IMG/VR virus record: IMGVR_UViG_3300031707_000158
Location: 1-25,460 of that record
Source of the DNA: a virus
DNA length: 25,460 bases
Reading direction: 5' to 3' (one strand)
The position numbers and the translations under genes were made by a program. Within the stretch, counting starts at the first letter, position 1. Each line of letters begins with the position of its first letter. The notes beneath the pieces are model-generated. The model was not told where the DNA came from, ran no database searches, and saw only the letters and a list, made by a program, of their open reading frames with translations. Below are positions 15,324 to 23,287 of the stretch, piece by piece.

Positions 15324-16325
15324 TTATGCGATCGCGCAGCGCTTGAACTGCTCCTGGTCGCCGATCGCCCCGCCGTACCGCATCCAGCCGACAGCGATGT
15401 CGGCATAGGCTTCCTCATCGAACTTGTTGAAGATGGTGAGGTTCATGCGGTTGCCGCCTTTGGCTTTGATCTTGGGCAGGACGACGTAATAGACCGTGGT
15501 CGTCGTCAGCATGGTGGTCGGGAGTAGCCGGAACTTGTAGCCCACCATAGAGGGCCCACCATATCCCTGAAGCAGAAGCCCGAGAGCCTTGGTCAGCCGC
15601 CCGACGATCTGCAACGGGGTAAGAACGGTGAACGTGGCATTGGCCGCGGTCACGCCATAACCCTTGTCCTGGAGGTCCAGTAGGATCGTCTGAGCCGCGA
15701 GATTCAACGTCTGGGCATCCCGGTTGGCCGTATAGGTCTGCTCCGTGGCGGCGAGTCCCGCCGGATCGGGGAGCTGCCAGCCGATGTTCTGCGCGGCAGC
15801 GACCGCCTCGATCAATGCATAGAAGCAGGCCGCCTTGTGCTCGGCCGCCTTGTTGACGAACGCGACGGCGTTGTCCTCGAGTGTCCAGTACTTCTTGTCG
15901 TCGATGAGCAGCCGGCTCCAGCCCAGGCCGCCGCCGTAGATGTCGAAGGCGACCGAGACCTTCGTCCCGGCCATTTTGAAGATCAGGGCCTTATCGCCGA
16001 GCGCTACCTTGGCGAAGGTCAACCCGTCCTCGACGTCAAGGATGTCGAATCCGCTCTCGTTGGTGCCCGTGAAGTCGCGAATGTCGAAGATCTCCTCGAA
16101 CCCGGTATCATAGGCCGGGACCGCATGGAACTTTTCGAGGATCTGATGAGCGGCCGCCGGGAAGTCGCCCGGCCCGCCGAATGCCTGGAGTGCTTGCTGG
16201 TAACGCTTGGCTTCCGCTTTCTGTCTCTCGCCCGAGGCGAAATACTGGACGGCCGCGAAGATCTTGTCCCGACCCGCCTGGGTCGAGAAGTCAAGCTTGC
16301 TGAGGTCTGAAAAGATTTTGCTCAT
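15324..16325 (-). CDS. Major capsid protein (333 aa)
   Basis: The start chosen is ATG at 16325, because GGGAG sits seven bases upstream; the ATG six bases earlier would leave only one base of spacing. The protein has a helical N-terminal arm (residues 1-50), a Gly/Pro-containing linker, then an alpha/beta body (VSVAFDIYGGGLGWSRLLIDDKKYWTL). A helical region with KAACFYALIEAVAAAQ follows, and then strands rich in Thr and Val near TTMLTTTTVYYVVLPKIKAKGG. Size and position after the scaffold and decoration genes match an HK97-fold coat protein. A strong terminator follows. No motif is unique to the family, so the call rests on order, size and fold pattern. Confidence 0.85.
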   Translation of the reverse strand: MSKIFSDLSKLDFSTQAGRDKIFAAVQYFASGERQKAEAKRYQQALQAFGGPGDFPAAAHQILEKFHAVPAYDTGFEEIFDIRDFTGTNESGFDILDVEDGLTFAKVALGDKALIFKMAGTKVSVAFDIYGGGLGWSRLLIDDKKYWTLEDNAVAFVNKAAEHKAACFYALIEAVAAAQNIGWQLPDPAGLAATEQTYTANRDAQTLNLAAQTILLDLQDKGYGVTAANATFTVLTPLQIVGRLTKALGLLLQGYGGPSMVGYKFRLLPTTMLTTTTVYYVVLPKIKAKGGNRMNLTIFNKFDEEAYADIAVGWMRYGGAIGDQEQFKRCAIA

Positions 16326-16337
16326 GGTCATGCTCCC

Positions 16338-16709
16338 TTACGCGGCCACGTCGCCGTTGAAATCGGCCAGGACGGTGTTATCAAACGCGCCGGCCGCGAC
16401 GAGACACCGCCCGCAAACCACTCCGCTTCCGCCGGAAGTGGTCACTCCGGCATCGCCGCTCGTGAAATAGAGCTTGTCCCCCTGGGCGAATACCGGTCCG
16501 CCGGTGCACGCGATCTTAGGGAGAAGAATCTTGTGAGCCGCGATGCACAGCGCGACGTGCACGCCGACGAGGACGGTCTCATAAGCCACGCCGATCAGGC
16601 CGCTGACGACGTACATCGCCCCGGCCACGACCCCGCCGACCGGGGCGGGGACGGTGATCGACTTGGTCTTGTCGGTCCCGCACCGCAATTGAATTCCTGT
16701 GATTGCCAT
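16338..16709 (-). CDS. DUF2190-like capsid decoration protein (123 aa)
   Basis: The start ATG at 16709 has AGGAGG five bases upstream. The protein is all beta with many Gly and Val residues. It contains VAGAMYVVSGLIGVAYETVLVG, KILLPKIACTGGPVFAQGDKLYF and VVCGRCLVAAGAFDNTVLADFNGD. This strand pattern is typical of the DUF2190 family, small capsid cement proteins often encoded between protease/scaffold and coat protein, as lambda gpD is. It likely stabilises the expanded capsid. Confidence 0.82.
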   Translation of the reverse strand: MAITGIQLRCGTDKTKSITVPAPVGGVVAGAMYVVSGLIGVAYETVLVGVHVALCIAAHKILLPKIACTGGPVFAQGDKLYFTSGDAGVTTSGGSGVVCGRCLVAAGAFDNTVLADFNGDVAA

Positions 16710-16727
16710 AGTTACCTCCTGTGGCTT

Positions 16728-16749
16728 CCCGCCCGCACTATCAGGCGGG
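16728..16749 (-). other. Hairpin spanning the scaffold stop codon
   Basis: CCCGCC and GGCGGG can pair over a ten-base loop that contains the last bases of the scaffold stop codon region. It lies just ahead of the Shine-Dalgarno of the decoration gene and has no T-run. It might modulate expression between scaffold and decoration/coat genes. Evidence is structural only. Confidence 0.3.
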
Positions 16750-17310
16750 GATCAATTCGTTGTTTTTCGGATCGAGGAGGTTCGTCTTGTCCCGATTTTC
16801 TTCGGCGGCCCGGGCGGCAGCTTCAGCGGTTTTTTCCGCATCGGTCTTTCCGCCCTTGTCACTCGCGCCCTTCGTGTCGCCCATCAGTTCTGTGAACTCG
16901 GTCACTTGATCATCGACGAATTTATTCAGTTCGTCCTTGACCTTGGCCTCGTCCTTCGGGGTAAAGGATTTCTCGAAGGATTTGCGGATGAACTTGACAA
17001 GACGTTCGTCCCCTTTAAGCTTGGGGCGTTCGGTAAGCACGGTCTCGAACGATTCCCGAGCCTTGGTCTTCAGCACGCTGGTCTTTGAAGACGCCAGCTC
17101 GTCCTGCAGGGCCTTCTTCTCCGTCTCCAGGGTTGCGGCCTTCGCCTCGACATCCTGAAGCCTCCGGATCTGATAGCCCTTGGCGTTGTTGATTTTCTCC
17201 TCCACGTGCTCCTTGATGAAGGGGTCGGAGGTAAGGGCCGTGGGCGCAAACACGTCCGACGGGCCGAACTTACCCTCCTGGATTGCCTGTCTGATTTCTT
17301 CCAGGGTCAT
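16741..17310 (-). CDS. Nested scaffold protein from internal start (189 aa)
   Basis: Within the protease gene and in the same frame, ATG at 17310 (residue 193 of the longer product) is preceded by AAGGAG with eight bases of spacing, one of the best Shine-Dalgarno sites in the window. It lies exactly at the junction of protease and scaffold regions (MTLEEIRQAIQ). The product would be a free, helical, charged scaffold with a coiled coil, as with Mu Z inside I and lambda Nu3 inside C. Independent expression is inferred from the signal. Confidence 0.78.
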   Translation of the reverse strand: MTLEEIRQAIQEGKFGPSDVFAPTALTSDPFIKEHVEEKINNAKGYQIRRLQDVEAKAATLETEKKALQDELASSKTSVLKTKARESFETVLTERPKLKGDERLVKFIRKSFEKSFTPKDEAKVKDELNKFVDDQVTEFTELMGDTKGASDKGGKTDAEKTAEAAARAAEENRDKTNLLDPKNNELIPA

Positions 17311-17886
17311 TTTGTGGTCTCCTTGATGGGATTTCTCGGCAAACGCCCGGAACTGCGCCAAAAGCGTGGCTCCGGGGAACGCCGGTTTTTTTACATGGGA
17401 ACTGCCGAGGGCAATCCCCGTGACTTCCTGAATATCGACGTCCTTGACGTCAAACTCCCGGCTATCATTCGGGACCATGACCACTGCCTCAATCGAGGCC
17501 ACGTCGAGCGGGAGGTCCCTGAACTGCGGGTAGATGTAGGCGACGGCGATGGATGACAGCGAGCCTTCGATGTTCTTGAGCGCCTTGCCCACGATCTCCC
17601 CGATGGCCTGTCGTCCTTCGGCCTTGTTCGTGGGTCCGTGGTTGTGGTAGACGGGGATTCCGAGTCCGAGCTTCTCCGTGAGCTTCTCTATGGCGGACTG
17701 GAACCACCGCTGGACCGTCGCGCCGATGCCGACCATGTCCGGCCGGCATTCGCCCTCCTGGCCGACGCGGAAGACTTTGAAGACCGGGTTCGGGTCTTCG
17801 CGCTTGATATCCTTGATCGTGCGGGGAGAAATGAGCCCGAGGACTTCCGAGTCCGCCATCGCCAAGACACGCGCTAGGATTTTCAT
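16741..17886 (-). CDS. Prohead protease fused in frame to scaffold (381 aa)
   Basis: The start chosen is ATG at 17886, with GGGAG six bases upstream and a four-base overlap with the previous ORF; the reading from 17910 lacks this. Residues 1-185 form the protease part: IPVYHNHGP (78-86, likely catalytic His), EGSLSSIAVAYIY (107-119, likely catalytic Ser), and SSHVKKPAFPGATLLAQF (162-179), which closely resembles the end of Mu gpI-like protease domains. Residues 193-381 are helical, with a coiled coil around 245-275 and a Lys/Glu/Ala-rich tail, as expected of a scaffold. The exact catalytic residues are inferred. Confidence 0.82.
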   Translation of the reverse strand: MKILARVLAMADSEVLGLISPRTIKDIKREDPNPVFKVFRVGQEGECRPDMVGIGATVQRWFQSAIEKLTEKLGLGIPVYHNHGPTNKAEGRQAIGEIVGKALKNIEGSLSSIAVAYIYPQFRDLPLDVASIEAVVMVPNDSREFDVKDVDIQEVTGIALGSSHVKKPAFPGATLLAQFRAFAEKSHQGDHKMTLEEIRQAIQEGKFGPSDVFAPTALTSDPFIKEHVEEKINNAKGYQIRRLQDVEAKAATLETEKKALQDELASSKTSVLKTKARESFETVLTERPKLKGDERLVKFIRKSFEKSFTPKDEAKVKDELNKFVDDQVTEFTELMGDTKGASDKGGKTDAEKTAEAAARAAEENRDKTNLLDPKNNELIPA

Positions 17887-18080
17887 GTCATTCTCCCGTA
17901 AGGCTCCCAAACGCCGCGTCCCGGACGTTGGCGCTCTTGATGATGTCCCGCCAGATCTGCCGGCGCCCCTGCCTCGGGACCCCCATGCGGTGGGTGCATC
18001 GTGGCATCGAGCCGGCGAACGATGGCCCGCACTTTCCGAGCCCGCCGGCGGAGCCTCCAGAGGCGGAACTTTCGAAACAT
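17883..18080 (-). CDS. Small basic ORF with likely frame switch (65 aa as read)
   Basis: The start ATG at 18080 has AAGGGA six bases upstream and follows the previous stop closely. The first 30 residues are a basic helix (MFRKFRLWRLRRRARKVRAI). The rest of this frame (HGGPEAGAPADLAGHHQE...) looks like out-of-frame DNA. G or C at codon position three is 24 of 31 in the first part and only 18 of 34 in the second, while the adjacent frame gives 26 of 30 there. The coding signal therefore seems to move by +1 at a run of five G residues near 17984. It could be a frameshifted gene, a programmed shift, two tiny genes, or a sequencing error. Confidence 0.55.
   Translation of the reverse strand: MFRKFRLWRLRRRARKVRAIVRRLDATMHPPHGGPEAGAPADLAGHHQERQRPGRGVWEPYGRMT
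17888..17986 (-). CDS. Alternative-frame distal segment (32 aa from ATG)
   Basis: This frame reads MGVPRQGRRQIWRDIIKSAN and then VRDAAFGSLTGE, which is more protein-like than the overlapping frame and ends at a TGA two bases before the protease start. No Shine-Dalgarno precedes its ATG, so it is more likely the C-terminal half of the upstream small gene, reached by a +1 shift, than a gene of its own. The joined product would have about 63 residues. Function unknown. Confidence 0.4.
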   Translation of the reverse strand: MGVPRQGRRQIWRDIIKSANVRDAAFGSLTGE

Positions 18081-18083
18081 GGC

Positions 18084-18290
18084 TTATCCCTTCGGCTTGC
18101 GTCCCGGCTTTTTATGGGAGGGGGCCAGGACGGGTTTCACGTCCTTCTCTCCGGTGATCGCCGGGGTTTGGCGCTTGGCCCCCACGTTCGAAGTCGTCAG
18201 TAAAGGCCCCTTGGCTGCCTTGCGCACCGCCGGATACGCGGGCCGCTGAGGCTCAACGCTGTTGGTTGTCGGTACGTTTCTGGTTATCAT
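18084..18290 (-). CDS. Small disordered protein after portal (68 aa)
   Basis: The start ATG at 18290 lies inside the end of the portal gene (38-base overlap) and has GGAG seven bases upstream. The product is rich in Pro, Lys, Thr and Val, has no predicted hydrophobic core, and ends in a basic tail (SHKKPGRKPKG), so it is probably disordered and nucleic-acid- or protein-binding. Its place between portal and protease suggests a head-assembly role. No family recognised. Confidence 0.6.
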   Translation of the reverse strand: MITRNVPTTNSVEPQRPAYPAVRKAAKGPLLTTSNVGAKRQTPAITGEKDVKPVLAPSHKKPGRKPKG

Positions 18291-19650
18291 TGGGATTCTC
18301 CGTCGTATTCGCGTTCTTGTCCTGGTTGTCCGGGTTCAATGGCGACTTATTGAATCGCTCCAGCGCCACGGCATCCCGCTCCGCCGCCTTCTCCATTTCG
18401 GTGTCCACATCGATCCCCGGGATCTGCGAGAGGAACGCCTCGAGACTGATGGCGTCGGCCGTATAAGCCGGCAGGAAAACGTCGACGATCCGCTTCCAGG
18501 CGGCCTCTGTGACGTAAGGGATGAGGACCTTATATCGAGACGGGTCGAGCGGCGCCTTCGTCGAATTCTTGTTGCGGACCAGCATCGACTTCTCGATGAT
18601 CTCGCTGTAGGTGCCCGTCCAGATTGAGCGCTCTTTCGAGGTCGAGGCCGTCACAAGCTCCATGAGATTGTCCGCCGTCGCCCTGTTGCTCATGAGATCG
18701 GGAAGGCCCAGGAAGTGCACGGGCGTGCCTGTCGTGCCCGAGATCATCTTCGCGTTAGTCGTGATCTCTTTCTCGAGCGCCTCGTTGCCGCCCTGGAGGC
18801 TCGGCGAAACGTAGTTGATCTTGCCGGCGATGACGACCATCTTCCGGAGCTTCCAGTTGATGTTCGCCGTGGCCGCATTCATGGCCTTGGCGTCGGCCGC
18901 GTTCGCACACTCGATGGTCGGAATGGGCGCGACATATAGGTGGTTGATCTCCCGCCAGTCGCGGAGCGCCTTGTCCAGGGCCTCGATCTGGGTAAGGCAC
19001 TTGCCGACTTTGGGAATTGGCTTGTTCGGCTGGTGGATCCGGCCGCCGAACCGCGCATAGACGAAATCCGCTTCCTCGAGCACGGTGTCTGTTGAGGAGC
19101 CCTTCTCTTTCCAAGCCACGCTGTCATACCAGGAGTAGTCGTTTTCGACGTGATGGACGTTATAATTCTTGTCGACCCGCGACCTGAATTGGATAGATAC
19201 CTGCTGGTCTTTCTCATTCCAAACGAGATGGCTCAGGAAACAGCCCTCTATCTCGGCTTCCTTGGCAAACTCCTGCGCCATCTCTCGATCGAGATTGTTG
19301 TAGGCGAAGAAATCCTGGATGAATTTCATCTCGTCGGATTTCTTGAATTCCTTGTCCGCCGGGATCGCGGCCACTCCTTGACCGATGATGAAGGCCGACC
19401 GCACGTCAATGATGTTCCCCGTCTGAAGGACGCCCCACTCGGCCTCGCCGTCGTACTTCTTGGCGATCTCCCTGATCGTCGCCATGTATTCCCGGTACTC
19501 GTTGCCGGCGTAAACCTTACCGTCGTTTTTCTGGGCGGTGGTGATATCGTCGATCAAAAGGGCCTGAAGTTCATTGGTCTCCCGCAATTTCTGGAAATCG
19601 CCCCGCATAGCCTCGAGGGCTTGCTTCGTCTTTCGACCCGTGATATCCAT
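18253..19650 (-). CDS. Portal protein (465 aa)
   Basis: The start chosen is ATG at 19650, which shares a base with the terminase stop (TGATG); the reading from 19791 lies within the terminase gene. The protein has an N-terminal helical region, then a mixed alpha/beta body with LQTGNIIDVRSAFIIGQGV, helices ending in AKEAEIEGCFLSHLVWNEKD, and a long C-terminal helical part (residues 250-400) with TGTPVHFLGLPDLMSNRATAD, which resembles the portal stem/clip to wing transition. The C-terminus is polar and rich in Asn, Asp and Gln. Size, fold pattern and position right after the large terminase identify the dodecameric portal through which DNA is packaged. Confidence 0.88.
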   Translation of the reverse strand: MDITGRKTKQALEAMRGDFQKLRETNELQALLIDDITTAQKNDGKVYAGNEYREYMATIREIAKKYDGEAEWGVLQTGNIIDVRSAFIIGQGVAAIPADKEFKKSDEMKFIQDFFAYNNLDREMAQEFAKEAEIEGCFLSHLVWNEKDQQVSIQFRSRVDKNYNVHHVENDYSWYDSVAWKEKGSSTDTVLEEADFVYARFGGRIHQPNKPIPKVGKCLTQIEALDKALRDWREINHLYVAPIPTIECANAADAKAMNAATANINWKLRKMVVIAGKINYVSPSLQGGNEALEKEITTNAKMISGTTGTPVHFLGLPDLMSNRATADNLMELVTASTSKERSIWTGTYSEIIEKSMLVRNKNSTKAPLDPSRYKVLIPYVTEAAWKRIVDVFLPAYTADAISLEAFLSQIPGIDVDTEMEKAAERDAVALERFNKSPLNPDNQDKNANTTENPNDNQKRTDNQQR

Positions 19651-20882
19651 CAGTAGACCTCTCCGCCCTGGCAAACGTAAGCGCCGCCGCTCCTCATGTG
19701 GGTGTAAATGCCATAACGCACCGCGTCCATAGCGTGATCGTCGAACTTCACCGGCTCCGGCAGGGGGTTGCCGCTTTTGTCGACGCGCCACTTGTACTTC
19801 TTGGCCTCCCGGATGATGTTCTCCGAGCCTTCGACGATATGGATCTTCTTGCTCTTCAGGAAGATGATGCCGGCCCGGACAGAGTCGGCGCCCTTCTCCG
19901 CCGGCAGGATGTTGAACCCGGCCCCGCAGAGTTCGTCGATCGACTTCGGCTCGGAGGAATCGAAGTACACGTCATCGTTGGCGCCCACATTCCCCTCCGC
20001 CATCTTTTCTCCAAGCATGGGATTCGTGAGTCCGTCCTGATACACGACCTCCTGGAGCCAGAACTCATTGTTGCCGAAACGCCAGATCCGGATGCAGGCC
20101 GAGGGATTGACGGAATAGCCGAAGTCCCCGCCATAGAAGACCTCGTCATAGCGCGCCGGCAACTCCTTCACCACATCCCAGTTGTAGATCTTCCCCTTTG
20201 CCACGGCCCACTTGCCGAGCCCATAGATCAAATACATCGTCTCGTCCTGGTCCTTGAGTTCGGCCAGGCGCGCGCGGTACTTCTCGCGGACCTCCTGTAT
20301 GGGGTTGTCCTCAATCGTTGAGTTGTGGACGCAGGCGTCCGGGTTGATATTGTCGAAGAACATCTCCTTGAGCCAGGGCGCCTCGATCTCGTCCGGGTTG
20401 AACGTGAGGATGATCTGGTGGTATCCCGGGCCCGGCTCGCGGAGCCTGAGGTCGATCTGGAGGAAGTCCTGCTTCGTGAACTCGGTCGCCTCCTCGAGCC
20501 AGATTCCCGTGATGCCTTTGATGCTCTTGATCTTTTCGGGATCGTCTAGGCCGTCGAAAAGGACTTCGACAAGGTCGCCCATCGGGTTGCGGAAGATGAT
20601 CGTCCGATCGGTCTTGTTGAACTCGTAGGGCACGCCGAGCTCGTCGAGTATGGTCTTGAATACGGCCAGGACGGATTCCCGGACACGGGACCGGACTTTC
20701 CGGAGAACGAGGAACCTGTGCCGGCCCTCCCTCATGCCGCGGACGAAGAGCTTTCGGGCCGCGAACTCGGTCTTGCCCGAGCCGGCGCCGCCGCAGAGGA
20801 CGAGATAGCGCTTCTTCTCCTCGATTAAGGGAAAGAACGAGGACGATATCAAGATCTCCATCTCGCGCGCTTCTTCCGTCAT
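19650..20882 (-). CDS. terL: Terminase large subunit (410 aa)
   Basis: The ATP-driven DNA-packaging motor and nuclease. The Walker A motif is GGAGSGKT (residues 31-38) and the Walker B with catalytic Glu is IWLEEATEF (127-135). The C-terminal RNase H-like nuclease carries acidic residues in GGDFGY (D253), YFDSSEP (D308) and DDHAMDAVRYG (D381-D386). The order matches the PBSX/Terminase_3-type large subunits, and the length is slightly short but complete. It overlaps the small subunit gene upstream by four bases and the portal gene downstream by one. It works with the small terminase at the portal vertex. Confidence 0.96.
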   Translation of the reverse strand: MTEEAREMEILISSSFFPLIEEKKRYLVLCGGAGSGKTEFAARKLFVRGMREGRHRFLVLRKVRSRVRESVLAVFKTILDELGVPYEFNKTDRTIIFRNPMGDLVEVLFDGLDDPEKIKSIKGITGIWLEEATEFTKQDFLQIDLRLREPGPGYHQIILTFNPDEIEAPWLKEMFFDNINPDACVHNSTIEDNPIQEVREKYRARLAELKDQDETMYLIYGLGKWAVAKGKIYNWDVVKELPARYDEVFYGGDFGYSVNPSACIRIWRFGNNEFWLQEVVYQDGLTNPMLGEKMAEGNVGANDDVYFDSSEPKSIDELCGAGFNILPAEKGADSVRAGIIFLKSKKIHIVEGSENIIREAKKYKWRVDKSGNPLPEPVKFDDHAMDAVRYGIYTHMRSGGAYVCQGGEVY

Positions 20883-21340
20883 TTCTTTGGCTTCCCGTTT
20901 CCTTTTCCCTTACCGCTGTCGCCGGACCTGGTATGGACGACGCGGATTGTGAGCTTGTCGCCGGTCTTGATAGAGCCGGAGTGCTCGAGCTGCGTCTTCT
21001 CCCGCCATTTCTCCGGCTGCCGGTTCTTTAGCCAGAAGATCATGGCGGTCGTGTCGCCGGCCATCCATACCCTTTTCCCGCTTTTATCAAGCGTCTCGTA
21101 TCCGATCGCCTTCTTATAGAGGCTCTGAGTGATCTGAAAGTCCGCCTTGAGCTTCCCCCTTTTTAGGGACTGCAAAAACGCGGGGTGTTTCTTCCAGTAA
21201 TTCAGGGTTCGGGGGCTGATATCGAGGATGACAGCAATCTGCTCATCGATCAACCCCATGCTGGCAATGACCTCCACCTTTTCGAGGTTGAGTTGATCCA
21301 TCTTGAACGGGTGATTGAGCTTCGCGACTTTGACTTTCAT
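20879..21340 (-). CDS. terS: Terminase small subunit (153 aa)
   Basis: The N-terminal helix-turn-helix (about residues 24-52: VIASMGLIDEQIAVILDISPRTLNYW) is of the kind used to bind packaging sites. A central helical segment (GKLKADFQITQSLYKKAIGYE) is probably the oligomerisation region, and the C-terminus is basic and Gly/Lys-rich. Start and stop overlap both neighbours by four bases (ATGA). Directly upstream of the large terminase, it should recognise phage DNA and start packaging. The family assignment rests on the helix-turn-helix and context. Confidence 0.88.
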   Translation of the reverse strand: MKVKVAKLNHPFKMDQLNLEKVEVIASMGLIDEQIAVILDISPRTLNYWKKHPAFLQSLKRGKLKADFQITQSLYKKAIGYETLDKSGKRVWMAGDTTAMIFWLKNRQPEKWREKTQLEHSGSIKTGDKLTIRVVHTRSGDSGKGKGNGKPKK

Positions 21341-22659
21341 CGGCCAGTCCTCCGGATCTTCTCTTCAGGGACGCCAGTGAAATCGGCATAGCGCTTGATG
21401 ATGACGTCACAGTACTTGGTATCGATCTCCATGAGGAAGGCATTGCGGCCAGCCTTCTCGGCCGCGATGAGGGTGGAGCCTGAGCCGCCGAATAGGTCCA
21501 GGACGTTCTCGGCTTTCCTCGAGGAGCACTCCATCGCACGCACCGCGAGCTCCACGGGCTTCTCGGTCAGGTGGACCATGCTGGCCGGGTTGACCTTCTT
21601 GACCGACCAGACGTCCGTGGCGTTCGATGGGCCGAAGAACTTGTGGGCGGCCCCTTCGCGCCAGCCGTAAAAACACCATTCGTGGTTCCCCATGAAGTCC
21701 TTCCTGGTCAGGACCGGGTGCTCCTTGACCCAGATGACAGCCTGGCTGAAGTAGAGGCCGCTCTCGCGAAGAGCCGGCGGATAGTTGCCGCAGTTCGCGT
21801 AGCCGCCCCAGATGTAAAATGAGCGACCGGGCATGAGGACCCTGGCCAGGTTCCCGAACCAGACCCTGAGAAGAGCGTTGTATTCTTCCTCGGAAAGAAA
21901 GTCGTTCTCGAGCGGGCGGTCCTTCGCCCTCATCTTGATGATCGAGGCGCCTTTCTTCCTCCTGGGTTTACGTGCCGTGTCGAATGCCTGGTGGTGTTTC
22001 ATTGTGCCGGAGGCCTTCGCGGCCGCGATGGCATTAACCGACCGAGGCTCCACCTTGACGTTGTAGGGCGGATCCGTGTTGACCAGGTGGACCCTCTCCC
22101 CATTCATGAGCTGATCGAGATCCTCGGGGCTCCCGCTGTCGCCGCACATGAGCCTGTGTCGTCCCAGCAGAAAGACCTGCCCTTTTTGTGTAATCGACGG
22201 AGAGTCATCGATCTCCGGAACCTGGTTCGCCTTATCGTCAAATTCTAAGGAGAATCCTTCGAGAAGGATCTTCAAGTCCACCGCCTGGCCGATGTCGACC
22301 TTGAAGTCCTCGAGGTTGAGCTTGGCCATGTAGGGGAAGATGAGCTCTGCCAGCTTGTCCTCCTCGTAATAGCCGGCGCGATCGTTGTCGGAGAGCGCGT
22401 ACTCGATCTTTGCAGCCTCGTCCTTCGGAGCGACGATGGAGATCTCGACATCCTGGACCCCGAGCTCCTGGAGGGCCCGGATCCTCATGTTCCCGCCCAG
22501 GACGACGTACTTCTTGCCGGCCTGGTAGCAGACGAGCCGTTTGTAAACGCCGAGCTTAAGGATCTGCTTCTTGAGGCGCTCGAAGTCCTCCGCCTTGATA
22601 CCGCGGGGGTTTTTGTCCCACGGGACGATGGAGGAGATGGGGACCTTGATGATCTTCAT
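21337..22659 (-). CDS. ParB-domain/DNA methyltransferase fusion (440 aa)
   Basis: Residues 1-90 form a ParB/sulfiredoxin-like domain: VPISSIVPWDKNPRG, then YVVLGGNMRIRALQELG, matching the ParB GxxR motif. Residues 160-435 form a DNA methyltransferase with DPPY at 196-199 (motif IV) before DLFGGSGS at 388-395 (motif I). That order is of the beta class of N4-cytosine or N6-adenine methyltransferases, with the target-recognition region between them. Such fusions are common in phage genomes. The role could be protection from host restriction or marking of packaged DNA. It sits directly before the small terminase with an ATGA overlap. The target sequence is unknown. Confidence 0.93.
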   Translation of the reverse strand: MKIIKVPISSIVPWDKNPRGIKAEDFERLKKQILKLGVYKRLVCYQAGKKYVVLGGNMRIRALQELGVQDVEISIVAPKDEAAKIEYALSDNDRAGYYEEDKLAELIFPYMAKLNLEDFKVDIGQAVDLKILLEGFSLEFDDKANQVPEIDDSPSITQKGQVFLLGRHRLMCGDSGSPEDLDQLMNGERVHLVNTDPPYNVKVEPRSVNAIAAAKASGTMKHHQAFDTARKPRRKKGASIIKMRAKDRPLENDFLSEEEYNALLRVWFGNLARVLMPGRSFYIWGGYANCGNYPPALRESGLYFSQAVIWVKEHPVLTRKDFMGNHEWCFYGWREGAAHKFFGPSNATDVWSVKKVNPASMVHLTEKPVELAVRAMECSSRKAENVLDLFGGSGSTLIAAEKAGRNAFLMEIDTKYCDVIIKRYADFTGVPEEKIRRTGR

Positions 22660-22667
22660 GCTCAGCG

Positions 22668-22994
22668 TTACCCCTTCCGCCCCAGAAGCAGATCGACCTT
22701 GCCCTCAATGCGAACAAGCGCTTTTCCGGTATTGTCCTTGAATTCGACGAGGCCCGAGATCGCCTCTCCATGCTCCTGACACTTCTTGCCCGTTCCAGGC
22801 TTTTCCGCTGGGGTTGATTTCGTGGCGCAGTTCCCGCTCGCCTTCCACTTCCGGTTGTTGAAAATGATCGAAAGCCACGAACCGACGGCGGCCACCCCGG
22901 CCAGGCCTACGGCGGGCCACGTGACGGGATCGCCATGCCGAATAGCCTCTGAGGCCGCTTGCGCCGTGAGCATGATCATGGGTAGGAGCATCAT
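22668..22994 (-). CDS. Membrane-anchored lysis-associated protein (108 aa)
   Basis: The start ATG at 22994 overlaps the previous stop (ATGA). A hydrophobic N-terminus (residues 1-13) is followed by one clear transmembrane helix (about 28-46: VGLAGVAAVGSWLSIIF) and a basic patch (NNRKWK). A soluble, probably coiled-coil tail follows, with HGEAISGLVEFKDNTGKALVRIEG. The pattern resembles small phage holin/antiholin or XhlA-like proteins with one or two membrane segments and a coiled coil. Located at the end of the lysis block. The name is not assured. Confidence 0.65.
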   Translation of the reverse strand: MMLLPMIMLTAQAASEAIRHGDPVTWPAVGLAGVAAVGSWLSIIFNNRKWKASGNCATKSTPAEKPGTGKKCQEHGEAISGLVEFKDNTGKALVRIEGKVDLLLGRKG

Positions 22995-23287
22995 TTCTTC
23001 CCCTCCGCCTTGAGCCTTTCGATCTCAAGCTCAAGCGCCCGGATCCTATAGATGAGCCGGAAGAGTTCGATGGGATATGCCTTAGTGACGACGAGGTAAT
23101 CCCGTGCCTGATCCTCGTTCGGTTCCCAGACGACGGCGCCCGCGACGACGCGCCCGACGATCCGCGCCTCGCCGATCGCCACAGGGACCTGTTGGATCCG
23201 CGCCCTACAGCTCGCCCAGAAGCTCAGCGAGAAGCAAATTGACAACGCCAATATCGCCGTCGTTAAGCGCCTTGAGCAGATGTTCAT
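22991..23287 (-). CDS. Lipoprotein-like/exported small protein (98 aa)
   Basis: The start chosen is ATG at 23287, with AAGGA five bases upstream; the reading from 23374 has an unlikely basic extension. Residues 5-27 look like a signal sequence: RRLTTAILALSICFSLSFWASC, with Cys27 possibly lipidated although Trp at -3 departs from the lipobox. A short beta region follows, and then a C-terminal coiled coil (residues 73-96). The first 83 bases overlap the 65-aa gene in another frame. Topology and overlap recall outer-membrane spanins (Rz1 within Rz), but sequence similarity is not evident. Confidence 0.6.
   Translation of the reverse strand: MNICSRRLTTAILALSICFSLSFWASCRARIQQVPVAIGEARIVGRVVAGAVVWEPNEDQARDYLVVTKAYPIELFRLIYRIRALELEIERLKAEGKK

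Noticed and set aside
19650-19791. N-terminal extension of the portal protein
   Set aside because: It is out of frame with the terminase coding region and very Arg-rich; the TGATG overlap gives the natural start.
22705-23034. 109-aa minus-strand ORF overlapping the 108-aa membrane protein
   Set aside because: The frame is Arg/Gly/His-rich, has no membrane segment and no coupling to neighbours, whereas the chosen frame has both.
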